Made by a program: the position numbers and the translations under genes. Below the pieces are notes generated by a model. The model had not been told where the DNA came from. It did no database searches and saw only the letters and a program-made list of their open reading frames with translations. From a bacterium (GTDB lineage: Bacteria; Patescibacteriota; Minisyncoccia; UBA6257; Brennerbacteraceae), in NCBI GenBank assembly GCA_027310425.1, contig DAIDAW010000005.1:1-27504 (forward strand): a stretch of 27,504 nucleotides of DNA, written 5' to 3'. Shown one piece after another: positions 21,155 to 27,501 of the stretch (the first letter of the stretch is position 1; every line of letters begins with the position of its first letter).

Positions 21155-22528
21155 TTATAGGGTTGGAAGATTCGACGGCGGGCCTTGCGTCTTGGTCTGC
21201 ACGCGCGTAAGACCGGACGAACCGATCTGGCTAATCGGAAAATGATACAGCGTCGCCAGCTCCTCGGTGCTCAAAATCATCTTTTCCATGAACTTTTCCG
21301 TATCCGCTTCGTCGATAGAACGGTCTTTGTACGCGTCGAACAGCGCGCGGGCGTTGTTCAAATCGATATTGCCGCCGAACAGCCATTTGATCACGAGCGG
21401 CTTGCCTTCCGGCTTTTTTTCTTTGAATCCGTTCGAATTGGAAATCGTGAAAGAGCGGAAATACGATTTGATGGCATTGCTCATTCCTTTCTTGTCGAAA
21501 ATCGTTTTGGGCGCGTGATAGAGCACGCGAATCGCGCATTCATAGACCGGATGCGACAATTTGTCTTCCGCCTCTTCGAATTTACTCTTCTGTCCGGGCG
21601 TGAGCGATTGTACAGTTGCTTCTTTTGCCTCTTCCTTTTTCTCCGCTTTCGCGGCGCCTATACCGCCGATCGAATAAACATATTCAACCGTCATATCCAG
21701 AAAACCATTAATGAATTTTGCAAACTCTTCCGCTATGCCGGACGACTTCGGTTCTGCCGCCTTTTTCCCAAGAAGCTCATCGAGTTTTTTCTTTGATTCG
21801 TCTTTCCATGATCCCGCCTGCGGCTTCGTCAAACCTCTGATAAGAATCTGCACCCAAACCTCTTCTCCCGCGCGCAGATGGCTCATGATTTCCAGAAGCG
21901 GCGCCAGAGAATCCAAACGCTGTTCCTCGACGCGCGATTCGAAAAAGTCGTACGTTTTGATCGGAAAAGTCGGCGCTTCGTTGAGCTGCAAATCAGCGCC
22001 CCACATATCGATATACTGATTCGGCAACGCGTTAAAACGGGAAACGTAATCGCTGACTTCCTCAATCGCCATCTGCGGATACTGGGAACGGAGTTGGGTC
22101 TCAATGAGTTTACGGAAATCTTTTGGCGTATGCACGAAGAACGAAATGCCTTCGTACGCGCTCACGATTTCAAAGGATATCCAGAGCGGCACCTTGCCTT
22201 CCTGGTACGGAATTTTTTTATCCAGCAATTCTTCAAGCCAGGAATCCGGCGTACTCGCAATCGCCTGCAGGCCGGAAAATACCTGCTCCATTGCTTTCGG
22301 CGTTGTCAAAACATCGCGCGGAACCTTCAGCTGGAGCGTTACCCAGGAAATGGATCCGACGAACTTATCCTTGTGGTACGAAATCCAATACTCCAAAAAT
22401 ATGGAAAACAAAACAGGCGGCACGATGAGCCACCACCACGTTGCAAATCCCTTCAGTAACACGGAAAGCACGTCATTGAGGACGCGGGAAGCAAAATCAG
22501 ACGAAGGAAAAAGAGAATCGAAGTTCAT
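21155..22528 (-). CDS. Large one-pass membrane protein paired with the TraD-like ATPase
   Basis: The 457-residue product from MNFDSLFPSSDF has one hydrophobic segment (about 20-46, LLKGFATWWWLIVPPVLFSIFLEYW). The long soluble part contains PYQEGKVPLWISFEIVSAYEGISFFVHTP, EEVWVQILIRGL and YECAIRVLYHAP, the last probably beta strands of a repeated fold. A Lys/Glu-rich segment (KAEKKEEAKEATVQSL) separates two halves. The C-terminus ends GLTRVQTKTQGPPSNLPTL. I assign no function from sequence alone, but its position next to the ATPase suggests a membrane partner or anchor. Start 22528 follows a GGGGGAG Shine-Dalgarno-like stretch and a TACAAT box; the same frame is open up to 22801, but that would overlap the upstream regulator gene. 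Confidence 0.75.
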   Translation of the reverse strand: MNFDSLFPSSDFASRVLNDVLSVLLKGFATWWWLIVPPVLFSIFLEYWISYHKDKFVGSISWVTLQLKVPRDVLTTPKAMEQVFSGLQAIASTPDSWLEELLDKKIPYQEGKVPLWISFEIVSAYEGISFFVHTPKDFRKLIETQLRSQYPQMAIEEVSDYVSRFNALPNQYIDMWGADLQLNEAPTFPIKTYDFFESRVEEQRLDSLAPLLEIMSHLRAGEEVWVQILIRGLTKPQAGSWKDESKKKLDELLGKKAAEPKSSGIAEEFAKFINGFLDMTVEYVYSIGGIGAAKAEKKEEAKEATVQSLTPGQKSKFEEAEDKLSHPVYECAIRVLYHAPKTIFDKKGMSNAIKSYFRSFTISNSNGFKEKKPEGKPLVIKWLFGGNIDLNNARALFDAYKDRSIDEADTEKFMEKMILSTEELATLYHFPISQIGSSGLTRVQTKTQGPPSNLPTL

Positions 22529-22540
22529 ACGCTCCCCCGT

Positions 22541-22546
22541 ATTGTA
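22541..22546 (-). promoter_or_regulatory. -10 box for the membrane protein / TraD-like ATPase pair
   Basis: TACAAT on the minus strand, 12 nt before the ATG at 22528. TTGCGC (22564-22569) is 17 bp upstream but falls inside the terminator hairpin of the previous gene and matches the -35 consensus poorly. A short leader with GGGGGAG before the ATG is predicted. Confidence 0.45.
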
Positions 22547-22556
22547 ACGAATTCCG

Positions 22557-22576
22557 AAAATGCGCGCAATGCGCGC
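22557..22576 (-). terminator. GC-rich hairpin after the sigma4/HARE regulator
   Basis: Right after the TAA at 22579, the minus strand has GCGCGC-ATT-GCGCGC followed by ATTTTC. The 6-bp GC-only stem and short T-run suggest an intrinsic terminator, separating the regulator from the ATPase pair. Confidence 0.5.
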
Positions 22577-22578
22577 CT

Positions 22579-23658
22579 TTATATTTCTTCCGTCGAACGC
22601 GGAATCCTGCGCAAACTGTATTTGCCCGAGGCATCCTTGGCGAAGAATTTCTTGTTTTGGAGATTGATGAAAATCGTCGACGCTTTCACCAGTTTCTGCT
22701 TCTGCACCCGCCTGGTGACTTCCTGAAGCGAAAGCGGCTTTCCCGCTTTCTTCATAATATCCGCGATGATTTGGCGCACAGTTCCGCCCGCATATCCCCA
22801 CTCTTTGAGCGCGTACAAACCGCGCCCCACGAGCACGAATCCCGGATTGCGAATCAATTCATTGTGCACCGTCTGCGCGCGCACCGTACGCGACCACACC
22901 GGATGGAAATCCGATGTCACGCTTGCGTGCTGATTGATTGACTGCGCCAATTCCCGGAAATGGAGCGGCTTGCCGGCTTTCTGGAGTACAAGCAACGCCT
23001 TGTCCCCCACGTTCGCCGGCGCAATCTCTTTCATATGCGCCATACCGATGAAACCAAACGGATTGAAGAGCACGCGTGCGCTCAACGATACATACGACAT
23101 CACTATGCCGGGTTTGGTCGTTTTGATGCCGGATTTTTTCGCGGTATCAAAGACAAAGGATTCCATCTGCTCGGTGGCAATAGGCGCAGAGCGTTTTGCC
23201 AGCGCTCGTTCGAAATTTTTCACGAATCCAAGCACGCGCTCCGCGCTCGCGCGATCCATTGCCCACAGCGCCCGATGCGCATCATCCGAAGGAATGAAAA
23301 CGAACTGTTTATTCAAAAGAAGAAGAAATCTGATTTGGGGTTCGCTTTGTTCCGGTTCGTTCAGAACATACGCGAGTTCGTGCAAAAACCGCTTTTCTTC
23401 GCGCACGCCGTCAAAATGCCGCAGGTGCTCTGCTACGGTTTTATAAACACGATCCAAAGACGAAGGGAGGCGTTTCGCGAGCTGCAAAAGCCCCGCGCTT
23501 TCAATCTGGCGCACGCGCTCGCGGGTAATCTTTAAATCTTTCCCGATCGTATCAAGCGTTTCCTGTTTTCCCGTTTCCAAACCCAGACGCCGCGAAAGGA
23601 TGATGCGCGTCCGATCAGGAACATTCTGTAAAATTTCTCGCACTAATGTTTCGATCAT
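22579..23658 (-). CDS. Putative transcription factor with sigma region 4 and HARE-HTH domains
   Basis: The 359-residue protein starts with a sigma-70 region 4-like helix-turn-helix (about residues 13-65: DRTRIILSRRLGL ... KQETLDTIGKDLKITRERVRQIESAGL), where TRERVRQIE matches the promoter -35 recognition helix of sigma factors. There is no region 2, so it is not a full sigma factor. Two winged-helix repeats of the HARE-HTH type follow near the C-terminus (GDKALLVLQKAGKPLHFRELAQSI and VRQIIADIMKKAGKPLSLQEVTRRV ... KKFFAKDASGKYSL). This domain is known from the RNA polymerase delta subunit. Inference: an RNA-polymerase-associated regulator specific to this lineage. It has its own promoter and lies just upstream of the ATPase pair, which it may control. 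Confidence 0.8.
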   Translation of the reverse strand: MIETLVREILQNVPDRTRIILSRRLGLETGKQETLDTIGKDLKITRERVRQIESAGLLQLAKRLPSSLDRVYKTVAEHLRHFDGVREEKRFLHELAYVLNEPEQSEPQIRFLLLLNKQFVFIPSDDAHRALWAMDRASAERVLGFVKNFERALAKRSAPIATEQMESFVFDTAKKSGIKTTKPGIVMSYVSLSARVLFNPFGFIGMAHMKEIAPANVGDKALLVLQKAGKPLHFRELAQSINQHASVTSDFHPVWSRTVRAQTVHNELIRNPGFVLVGRGLYALKEWGYAGGTVRQIIADIMKKAGKPLSLQEVTRRVQKQKLVKASTIFINLQNKKFFAKDASGKYSLRRIPRSTEEI

Positions 23659-23708
23659 AATCAGGCGCCCGTTTATGGCGGGCCATCTTCAGTAATCCTT
23701 TAGATATT

Positions 23709-23737
23709 AGAATATCACATTCAATAATGCGGGTCAA
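23709..23737 (-). promoter_or_regulatory. Promoter of the sigma4/HARE regulator
   Basis: TTGACC (23732-23737), 17-bp spacer, TATTCT (23709-23714) on the minus strand. The leader of about 45 nt contains a 5-bp stem GCCCG / CGGGC (23667-23683) ending 8 nt before the ATG, with no clear Shine-Dalgarno sequence, so initiation may be structure-limited. Confidence 0.65.
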
Positions 23738-23740
23738 GTG

Positions 23741-23757
23741 AAAAAAGGACCCTTTTC
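23741..23757 (-). terminator. Weak terminator-like palindrome after the glycosyltransferase
   Basis: AAAAGG-GT-CCTTTT followed by TTC on the minus strand, directly after the glycosyltransferase stop and before the next promoter. The stem is short and mostly A-T, so termination strength is doubtful. Confidence 0.35.
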
Positions 23758-23765
23758 CCTGTTTG

Positions 23766-24476
23766 TCAGCGGATGTCATCTAGAAATCCATCTCCGTGCG
23801 GCATAACATAGCGCGCAAGACTCTTGCAATAATCAAATACTCCGACAAATAAGCCGTTCCGGAACCGCCTGCCAGAAAATATAACCGCCATATCCTGGAC
23901 AAAAAGCGTCGGGCCGATCTTGCCGATGCGGCGCGCCAGGTCATAATCTTCAATACCGTTCAAATCAGCGCGGAACCCGCCGCTTTGCTCATACGCCCGG
24001 CGCCGCACGGCAAAATTAAAGCCATTGAGCCACTGATATCCGACGATCACCGCCCCCGCCCGAAGCACAACGGGCTGAAGCGCGTTATATGCCGTATTGG
24101 TAAATCTGCTGCAATCATGGATCGTGCTCGAACTGCTCGCTGCGGCCAATCTCGGGTTCCGAGCGAATACGCTTCCGATAGTTTCAATCCAGTGTTCCGG
24201 CACGCGGGCATCCGCATCCGTCGAAGCGATAATCTCTCCGCGCGCAGCTGCGAATCCGGTTTTGCGCGCCTGCCCTCTTCCCTTGCGCGATTCGAATACG
24301 ATACGCAACGGCACACGCGCCATATACGATGTCGCGATTTCCTGCGTGCGATCCGTTGAGTTATTATCCACAAGAATGATTTCGAAATCAAAATGTGTGC
24401 GCTGATGCACAAACGATTCAAGACACGAACCGATCAGCGCCTCTTCGTTATATGCAGGGATAACAACGGATATCAT
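23766..24476 (-). CDS. Family 2 glycosyltransferase
   Basis: The 236-residue product has the GT-A fold signatures of family GT2: MISVVIPAYNEEALIGSCLES at the N-terminus, IILVDNNSTDRTQEIA, KGRGQARKTGFAAARGEIIASTDADARVP with the metal-binding DAD motif (DxD type), and NGIEDYDLARRIG with the ED catalytic-base type motif. It transfers a sugar from a nucleotide donor to a cell-surface acceptor at the cytoplasmic side of the membrane; substrate cannot be told. It has no membrane helices beyond a hydrophobic segment at LRAGAVIVGYQWLNGF, and is shorter than dolichol-phosphate-type enzymes. It lies 9 nt after the anchored hypothetical gene and probably shares its mRNA. Confidence 0.85.
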   Translation of the reverse strand: MISVVIPAYNEEALIGSCLESFVHQRTHFDFEIILVDNNSTDRTQEIATSYMARVPLRIVFESRKGRGQARKTGFAAARGEIIASTDADARVPEHWIETIGSVFARNPRLAAASSSSTIHDCSRFTNTAYNALQPVVLRAGAVIVGYQWLNGFNFAVRRRAYEQSGGFRADLNGIEDYDLARRIGKIGPTLFVQDMAVIFSGRRFRNGLFVGVFDYCKSLARYVMPHGDGFLDDIR

Positions 24477-24485
24477 ACAAAATGG

Positions 24486-25145
24486 TTAGAGCGCATTGCC
24501 ATCGGTGAAACGAACTGTCCCCAGAATCGCATCGAGCAGTGCGAATGCGCGACGGGAATCGAATTCCTGCACCGTGCCGGGCTCGTAATTCTGGATATTG
24601 CTCGTATGCACGGTGAGCGCGAACTCATAACAGCGTTGCTTGAACTTCGTGCGATAAACAACCGATTCATAGATGTTCCCCGCGCCCACGCCGGTGCTCG
24701 TGGCGACCTGATACACAACGTTATTAACCGTCCGTTGGTATGCGGCGCCGGGATTTTCAAGCGTTGAAAACGAAAAGCATCCATTCAATGTTTTCTGATC
24801 CGCGCCGGAACTCACCGTCATATACGCTTCGCCGAAATTTGTTTTCGGATTCTGATACGCGTCCTGCGGAAAACGCACTTGCGCGACCGGACTCCCCCAG
24901 AATCCGCCCGCAACCGCATCGCCTTCGCGCAATTCGAAATCTCGCGGATATGAAAACGCGATTCCTTGGCGCTCATTCGTCGTTTTCACGAAGAAATTCC
25001 CTTCGTACGTTTTCCAGCCATTCGGCGCGTACGACGGCACACCCACATTCGTGCGCGGCAGCACCGATTTTCCGATGCCGTACCCAACGATGACAACCGC
25101 CGCAACAGAAAACACTGCTCCCGTCAACCATACATACTTATTCAT
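24486..25145 (-). CDS. Membrane-anchored exported hypothetical protein
   Basis: The 219-residue protein has an N-terminal signal anchor (about residues 6-28, WLTGAVFSVAAVVIVGYGIG) and an exported domain. FSYPRDFELREGD recalls the FtYP..f.v slot seen in many exported Parcubacteria proteins of the PsbP-like type. Two cysteines (Cys118 in LNGCFSF and Cys172 in KQRCYEF) could form a disulfide, which fits the presence of the DsbA/VKOR pair in the window. No lipobox is seen. Function unknown. A promoter (TTTGCA, 17 bp, extended -10 TGTTAGAAT) lies upstream, and the glycosyltransferase follows 9 nt downstream. Confidence 0.7.
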   Translation of the reverse strand: MNKYVWLTGAVFSVAAVVIVGYGIGKSVLPRTNVGVPSYAPNGWKTYEGNFFVKTTNERQGIAFSYPRDFELREGDAVAGGFWGSPVAQVRFPQDAYQNPKTNFGEAYMTVSSGADQKTLNGCFSFSTLENPGAAYQRTVNNVVYQVATSTGVGAGNIYESVVYRTKFKQRCYEFALTVHTSNIQNYEPGTVQEFDSRRAFALLDAILGTVRFTDGNAL

Positions 25146-25152
25146 AGGAATG

Positions 25153-25200
25153 AAGATACCTCTCTATCTTAATTCTAACACCAGCGGCTCGGACTGCAAA
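25153..25200 (-). promoter_or_regulatory. Promoter and leader hairpin of the anchored hypothetical / glycosyltransferase pair
   Basis: On the minus strand TTTGCA (25195-25200), 17 bp, TAGAAT (25172-25177) with an extended TG. The short leader can form AAGATA-GAGAGG-TATCTT (25153-25170), which presents the purine-rich GAGAGG in a hairpin loop 13 nt before the ATG. Confidence 0.5.
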
Positions 25201-25210
25201 GAATGCGTTT

Positions 25211-27001
25211 TTACGCAATTCCCCTGCGCGCGCGCGCTTCGTCTTGTTTGGTCAAAAACTGCTTGCGTAAACGAACGCTCACGGGCGTAATTTCCAGATA
25301 TTCGTCGTCCGACATGATTTCAAGCCCCCGCTCGATGCTCAATTCGTACGGCGGATAGAGCACAATCGCTTCATCCCCGGATGCCGTGCGCACATTGGTC
25401 AGATCGCGACCTTTCGTCGGATTCACGTACATTGCTTCGCCTTTGGACGTATTGCCGATAACCATGCCTGCGTACACGTCGATGCCCGGGCTGATGTAGA
25501 GCGTGCCGCGCAGCTGAAGATTCCAAAGCGAATAGCCGATGACTTTTCCGGATACCATGGATGCCATGGAGCCGACCGTCCGCTTCTTGATTTCCCCCGC
25601 GTACGGCTTGAATCCGATCACGCGCGACGAGAGAATCCCTTCGCCTTTCGTGTCGGTCATGAACTGATTCCGGTATCCGAGCAGTCCCCGCGTCGGCCCT
25701 TCAAGCGTCAGGCGCACGGTCTCGCCGTGGTTTGCGATATGCTGGAGCACGAACGCGCGCGCGCCGAGCTTCTCAATGACAACGCCCTGATATTCGGACG
25801 GCACGTCCGCGATTACCTCTTCGAACGGCTCGGCGCGCGCGCCGTCGGTCTCGTGGATAATCACCTGCGGCTGCGACACTTGCAGCTCATATCCTTCGCG
25901 GCGCATATTTTCCAAAAGAATCGCAATGTGCAGTTCGCCCCTGCCGGAAATCAAAAAAGCATCCGGCCTGGAGAAATCAACGCGCAGTCCCACATTCACT
26001 TCGAGTTCGCGCTCCAGGCGCTCCCGAAGCTGGCGCGACGTCACGTATTTTCCTTCCCTGCCCGCAAACGGCGAATTATTCACGAACAGATTAAGCTGGA
26101 TTGTCGGCTCATCCACAGCAATCGCGGGAAGCGCCGGCGCCTGTTCGTCAGTCGTCACCGTTTCTCCGATATAAATATCCGGAATGCCGGCGATCATGAC
26201 AATGTCACCCGGCTTTGCTTTCGGAATCTCCACGCGCCGCAATCCTTCGAAGGTAAACACCTTCGCGATTTTTCCCGCGCGCAGCACTCCATCCGGCTTT
26301 TTCACGAATACGCTCTGGCCCGTGCGCGCAGTTCCTTCATAGACTCTTCCGATTGCAAGCCTGCCGAGGAAATTATCGTACGCGAGATTGAACGGCTGGA
26401 ATTTGAACGCAGCGTCGGCCGGCGCATTGCTCGCAACCGCAACATGGGACACAATCGCATCCAAAAGCGGCTTCAAATCGGATGATGCATCATCCAAGCG
26501 CTGCTTTGCAATGCCTTCCCGCCCCACGGCGTACACTACGGGAAAATTAATCTGCTCGTCATTGGCGCCAAGTTCCAAAAACAATTCGAGCACCTGTTCT
26601 TCGCACCTGCGCGGATTTGCCGCGGTTTTGTCGATTTTATTGATCACCACGATGGGTTTCAACCCGAGCTCGAGCGATTTTTTCAGCACGAAGCGCGTTT
26701 GCGGCATCGGCCCTTCCTGCGCATCCACGACGAGCAGCACGGAATCAATCGCGCGGAGCACCCGTTCGACTTCGGATCCGAAATCCGCGTGGCCCGGCGT
26801 ATCGACGATATTGATTTTCGTTCCCTGATACTCAAGAGACGCATTCTTGGAATAAATCGTAATGCCGCGCTCCTGTTCCAAGGCGTTTGAATCCATCGAA
26901 ATGCCTTCGCTGACGGCTCCGGTCTGGCGCATGAGAGCATCGGTCAAGGTCGTCTTGCCGTGGTCAACGTGGGCGATAATCGCGATATTCCTGATATCCA
27001 T
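25211..27001 (-). CDS. typA: Ribosome-associated GTPase TypA/BipA
   Basis: The 596-residue product is full length (about 605 is usual). The G-domain motifs are intact: G1 AHVDHGKTT, G2 region RGITIYSKNAS, G3 DTPGHADFG and G4 NKIDK. Domains II, III and V follow, and the TypA-specific C-terminal domain is present (TRGLLGYRNQFMTDTKGEG, VNPTKGRDLTNVR, EIMSDDEYLEITP). BipA binds the ribosomal A-site region and aids 50S assembly, notably under cold or other stress. The gene is monocistronic-looking. The promoter TGGTATAGT (27060-27068) is separated from the ATG by a leader that contains a terminator-like hairpin (27011-27033), and CAGG lies just before the start. Confidence 0.97.
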   Translation of the reverse strand: MDIRNIAIIAHVDHGKTTLTDALMRQTGAVSEGISMDSNALEQERGITIYSKNASLEYQGTKINIVDTPGHADFGSEVERVLRAIDSVLLVVDAQEGPMPQTRFVLKKSLELGLKPIVVINKIDKTAANPRRCEEQVLELFLELGANDEQINFPVVYAVGREGIAKQRLDDASSDLKPLLDAIVSHVAVASNAPADAAFKFQPFNLAYDNFLGRLAIGRVYEGTARTGQSVFVKKPDGVLRAGKIAKVFTFEGLRRVEIPKAKPGDIVMIAGIPDIYIGETVTTDEQAPALPAIAVDEPTIQLNLFVNNSPFAGREGKYVTSRQLRERLERELEVNVGLRVDFSRPDAFLISGRGELHIAILLENMRREGYELQVSQPQVIIHETDGARAEPFEEVIADVPSEYQGVVIEKLGARAFVLQHIANHGETVRLTLEGPTRGLLGYRNQFMTDTKGEGILSSRVIGFKPYAGEIKKRTVGSMASMVSGKVIGYSLWNLQLRGTLYISPGIDVYAGMVIGNTSKGEAMYVNPTKGRDLTNVRTASGDEAIVLYPPYELSIERGLEIMSDDEYLEITPVSVRLRKQFLTKQDEARARRGIA

Positions 27002-27010
27002 ACCTGTACA

Positions 27011-27033
27011 AAATAAAAAAGCCCGTTCGGCTT
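27011..27033 (-). terminator. Terminator-like hairpin in the typA leader
   Basis: On the minus strand AAGCC-GAACG-GGCTT is followed by TTTTATTTTG, ending about 10 nt before the typA ATG. It lies downstream of the apparent typA promoter, so it would act as an attenuator rather than the end of another gene. No gene on the minus strand lies between it and 27454 that I can support. Confidence 0.55.
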
Positions 27034-27059
27034 ATTTTCAGTATCCGTTTGGAAACATC

Positions 27060-27068
27060 ACTATACCA
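27060..27068 (-). promoter_or_regulatory. Extended -10 promoter of typA
   Basis: TGGTATAGT on the minus strand (TATAGT at 27060-27065), about 58 nt before the typA ATG. The -35 region is poor, as expected for an extended -10 promoter. The predicted leader is about 50 nt. Confidence 0.5.
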
Positions 27069-27164
27069 CGTTCAGACCCCGAATGCCACTCTTTCTCCTG
27101 TTATTCGGTCCGCAGATCCGCGATACAGAAATAATCGCCCTGGTGCGAACGCTCTGCGAATATG

Positions 27165-27173
27165 TGCTACAAT
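27165..27173 (+). promoter_or_regulatory. Extended -10 promoter of the 44-residue membrane peptide
   Basis: TGCTACAAT (TACAAT at 27168-27173) ends 8 nt before the ATG at 27182, leaving almost no leader and no Shine-Dalgarno sequence. The arrangement is the same as at 7175-7190. Confidence 0.55.
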
Positions 27174-27181
27174 AATCGCAT

Positions 27182-27316
27182 ATGACAGGACAATGGGGAT
27201 ACGGGAGTTCCATGATGGGCGCAACAGGACTCTTCGGTTTCATCACCTGGCTGGTGGTGTTCGTCGACCTGATGCTCCTGGGAATTCTCCTGTGGAAGAA
27301 AATCTCGAAACAATAA
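27182..27316 (+). CDS. 44-residue single-pass membrane peptide
   Basis: Translated directly: MTGQWGYGSSMMGATGLFGF, then a hydrophobic helix (ITWLVVFVDLMLLGILLW) and the basic end KKISKQ. A Gly/Met-rich N-terminus with one membrane helix and a positive C-terminal tail predicts N-out/C-in topology. Small proteins with a Gly/Trp/Met-rich head and one helix are common in Parcubacteria, often without known role. It has its own extended -10 promoter (leaderless) and a strong terminator 15 nt after the stop, so it is a complete single-gene unit. The clean promoter-ORF-terminator set is the main support for its being real; the acidic Asp29 inside the helix may mean partner binding. Confidence 0.7.
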   Translation: MTGQWGYGSSMMGATGLFGFITWLVVFVDLMLLGILLWKKISKQ

Positions 27317-27319
27317 TCC

Positions 27320-27443
27320 CTGTTTTGAGTGCGAAAACCGCCCGACCGGGCGGTTTTCGTTTTCTGCGCATTTTCGTATTATTCTCTGCTGTTCTCGTCC
27401 TCTTTTATTTTCCCGATCGTCCGCCGAATTGCACTCAAAACAG
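27320..27443. repeat. 13-bp inverted repeat flanking a terminator, possible small palindromic element
   Basis: CTGTTTTGAGTGC (27320-27332) and GCACTCAAAACAG (27431-27443) are perfect complements 98 bp apart. The left arm abuts the terminator stem (27332-27359). The interior is pyrimidine-rich on the plus strand and codes for nothing I can support. Together with the two elements in mnmA it may point to a class of short palindromic elements in this genome. Confidence 0.5.
27332..27364 (+). terminator. Strong bidirectional intrinsic terminator
   Basis: Perfect 12-bp stem CGAAAACCGCCC / GGGCGGTTTTCG (27332-27343 and 27348-27359) with loop GACC, followed by TTTTC. The A-run in the stem also gives a T-run in the minus direction. 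It ends the small membrane peptide gene. Confidence 0.85.
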
Positions 27444-27470
27444 ACATGCAGCACCAGCTAACCTCCCGTA

Positions 27471-27501
27471 CCATACTCCCTTCCTATCCCATACTCCCTT
27501 C
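27471..27501. repeat. Direct repeat at the window end
   Basis: CCATACTCCCTTC occurs at 27471-27483 and again at 27489-27501, an 18-bp period. Only two copies are visible before the window ends, so it may be the start of a tandem array. I see no gene between 27317 and 27504. Confidence 0.45.

Noticed and set aside
22529..22801. Upstream extension of the one-pass membrane protein
   Set aside because: It overlaps the 3' end of the HARE gene and passes through a terminator and a -10 box; a Shine-Dalgarno-like stretch supports 22528.
27167..27454. Open frame on the minus strand opposite the small membrane peptide
   Set aside because: It crosses a 12-bp terminator and a 13-bp inverted repeat, has no ribosome site or promoter, and mirrors the small gene on the other strand.
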